Assembly (NCBI RefSeq): GCF_023656515.1
Contig: NZ_JAMOFV010000006.1
Coordinates: 2,836,036-2,900,035, forward strand
Length of the DNA: 64,000 nt
Origin: Clostridium swellfunianum
GTDB lineage: Bacteria; Bacillota; Clostridia; Clostridiales; Clostridiaceae
Reading direction: 5' to 3'
Shown: piece by piece, positions 62,985-64,000 of the stretch
How positions within the stretch are numbered: the first letter of the stretch is position 1
Layout of the letters: the number at the start of each line of letters is the position of its first letter
The notes under the pieces: model-generated
The model's input: the letters and a program-made list of their open reading frames with translations, nothing else
Database searches by the model: none
Told to the model about the DNA's origin: nothing
Translations under genes and position numbers: made by a program

Positions 62985-64000
62985 ATGGAAAAATCAAAAG
63001 TTTATTTCACTAATTTAAGAACTAAGCCAGGTGTTAATTTATTGGACAAGGTTGAAAAACTTATTAAAAGAGCTGGCATAGCAGACATCGATTTTAAAAA
63101 TAAGTTTGTAGCTATAAAAATTCACTTTGGGGAGCCAGGAAACCTTGCATACATAAGGCCTAATTATGCTGCAAGAATAGTTAAAGTTATTAAGGAATTA
63201 GGTGGGGTACCATTTTTAACAGATTCAAACACTTTGTATTCTGGAAGAAGAGCGAATGCGCTTGACCATTTGGAAGCTGCTTATGGAAATGGGTTCAATC
63301 CACTAGCTGTAGGCTGCCATGTTATAATAGCTGATGGACTTAAGGGAACAGACTTTAGAGAAGTAGAAATAAATAAGAAGCACTGCAAAACTGCAAAAAT
63401 AGGCACTGCCATTGCAGATGCTGATATAGTAATATCAATGAACCACTTTAAGGGCCATGAGATGACTGGTTTTGGAGGAGCGCTTAAAAATCTTGGTATG
63501 GGTTCAGGCTCAAGAGGTGGAAAGCTTGAAATGCACTCAGCTTCAAAGCCTAAAATTGATGTAGAAAATTGTGTGAGTTGTGGTCAGTGTATCAAAAATT
63601 GTGCACAGGATGCTATAGAATTAAACGAAAATAGAAAAGCTGTTATTGCTTATGACAAGTGTGTTGGCTGCGGTCAATGTGTGGCTGTTTGCCAGTTTGA
63701 TGCAGCTCAGGTAATATGGAATGAAGCAGCTGATACTGCAAATGAAAAGATAGCTGAGTATACTCATGCAGTTATTAATGGAAAGCCAAATTTTCATATT
63801 AATTTCATAATGAACGTATCTCCAAACTGTGATTGTTGGGACAGCAACGATGTGCCAATAGTTCCAGACTTAGGAATTATGGCTTCCTTTGACCCGGTTG
63901 CACTTGACAGGGCATCAATTGACGCTGTTAATGCAGCTCCAGTAACAGGTGGAAGTCTTTTAGAGGAGAGAGTATGTGAATGCGAAGACCATGAGCATAA
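62985..64000 (+). CDS. DUF362 domain 4Fe-4S protein (cut by the window end)
   Basis: The first 338 residues are visible and the frame is open at the window edge. The N-terminal DUF362 part (about 1-190) includes MNHFKGHEMTGFGGALKNLG. Two cluster motifs follow: CVSCGQCIKNCAQD and CVGCGQCVAVCQFD (about 195-240). The reaction is unknown for this family; an iron-sulfur redox role is likely. GGGAGGAT precedes ATG 62,985. A GCAGT-GATAA-ACTGC hairpin lies about 30 bp upstream. Confidence 0.85.
   Translation, partial: MEKSKVYFTNLRTKPGVNLLDKVEKLIKRAGIADIDFKNKFVAIKIHFGEPGNLAYIRPNYAARIVKVIKELGGVPFLTDSNTLYSGRRANALDHLEAAYGNGFNPLAVGCHVIIADGLKGTDFREVEINKKHCKTAKIGTAIADADIVISMNHFKGHEMTGFGGALKNLGMGSGSRGGKLEMHSASKPKIDVENCVSCGQCIKNCAQDAIELNENRKAVIAYDKCVGCGQCVAVCQFDAAQVIWNEAADTANEKIAEYTHAVINGKPNFHINFIMNVSPNCDCWDSNDVPIVPDLGIMASFDPVALDRASIDAVNAAPVTGGSLLEERVCECEDHEH

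Overview
This AT-rich window looks like chromosomal DNA from a Clostridium-type Firmicute (cluster I-like). The reasons are strong AGGAGG ribosome binding sites, the S10-spc-alpha ribosomal order running into ecfA1-ecfA2-ecfT-truA-rplM-rpsI-cwlD, a complete methylaspartate glutamate-fermentation operon, ptb-buk genes with a 2-oxoacid:ferredoxin oxidoreductase, and two small cold-shock proteins. I see no insertion sequence, prophage, CRISPR array or broken gene.

Region 1 (1-20,600): tRNA-Glu and tRNA-Leu with a terminator come first. A sigma-A promoter and a long folded leader then open the ribosomal superoperon rpsJ to rplQ, which also carries secY, adk, map, a KOW protein, infA and rpoA. The ECF transporter core (ecfA1, ecfA2, ecfT) and truA follow. 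rplM-rpsI has its own consensus promoter and an L13-type leader. cwlD (20,787-21,506) is a sporulation cortex amidase.

Region 2 (21,640-33,000): a GntR-family regulator with a promoter and a palindromic operator heads an operon of glmS-glmL-glmE (B12-dependent glutamate mutase and its repair factor), mal (methylaspartate ammonia-lyase), the two subunits of a class I hydratase (mesaconase) and citD-citE-citF-citC (citramalate lyase and its ligase). Together they convert glutamate to acetate and pyruvate. Structured inverted repeats sit at four of the junctions.

Region 3 (33,000-41,100): a minus-strand glucan phosphorylase sits behind a palindrome-overlapped promoter. Then come an unrecognised small protein, two membrane proteins and a cold-shock gene whose Shine-Dalgarno abuts a 13-bp hairpin. 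A sigma-54 activator with an N-terminal HPr domain is divergent from ptsI. ptsI has a textbook -24/-12 promoter, and the intergenic region holds three copies of one palindrome.

Region 4 (41,100-50,400): two ECF sigma/anti-sigma pairs surround a TPR membrane protein and a beta-propeller lipoprotein. Next are thioredoxin and a secreted cell-wall hydrolase governed by a ydaO-type c-di-AMP riboswitch. An anchored extracytoplasmic protein follows.

Region 5 (50,400-64,000): cdaA-cdaR (c-di-AMP synthesis and its regulator), a COG2509-type flavoprotein, and buk-ptb-buk with a P-loop ATPase and a four-subunit 2-oxoacid:ferredoxin oxidoreductase. This is an acyl-CoA to acid plus ATP module. glmM, a second cold-shock gene and a DUF362 iron-sulfur protein cut by the window edge complete it.

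The least explained signal is a repeated leader element, a 10-bp hairpin capped by TAAAT. It begins at the stop codon of the upstream gene or in the intergenic region and leads into the ribosome binding site of rplQ, citF and the flavoprotein gene.
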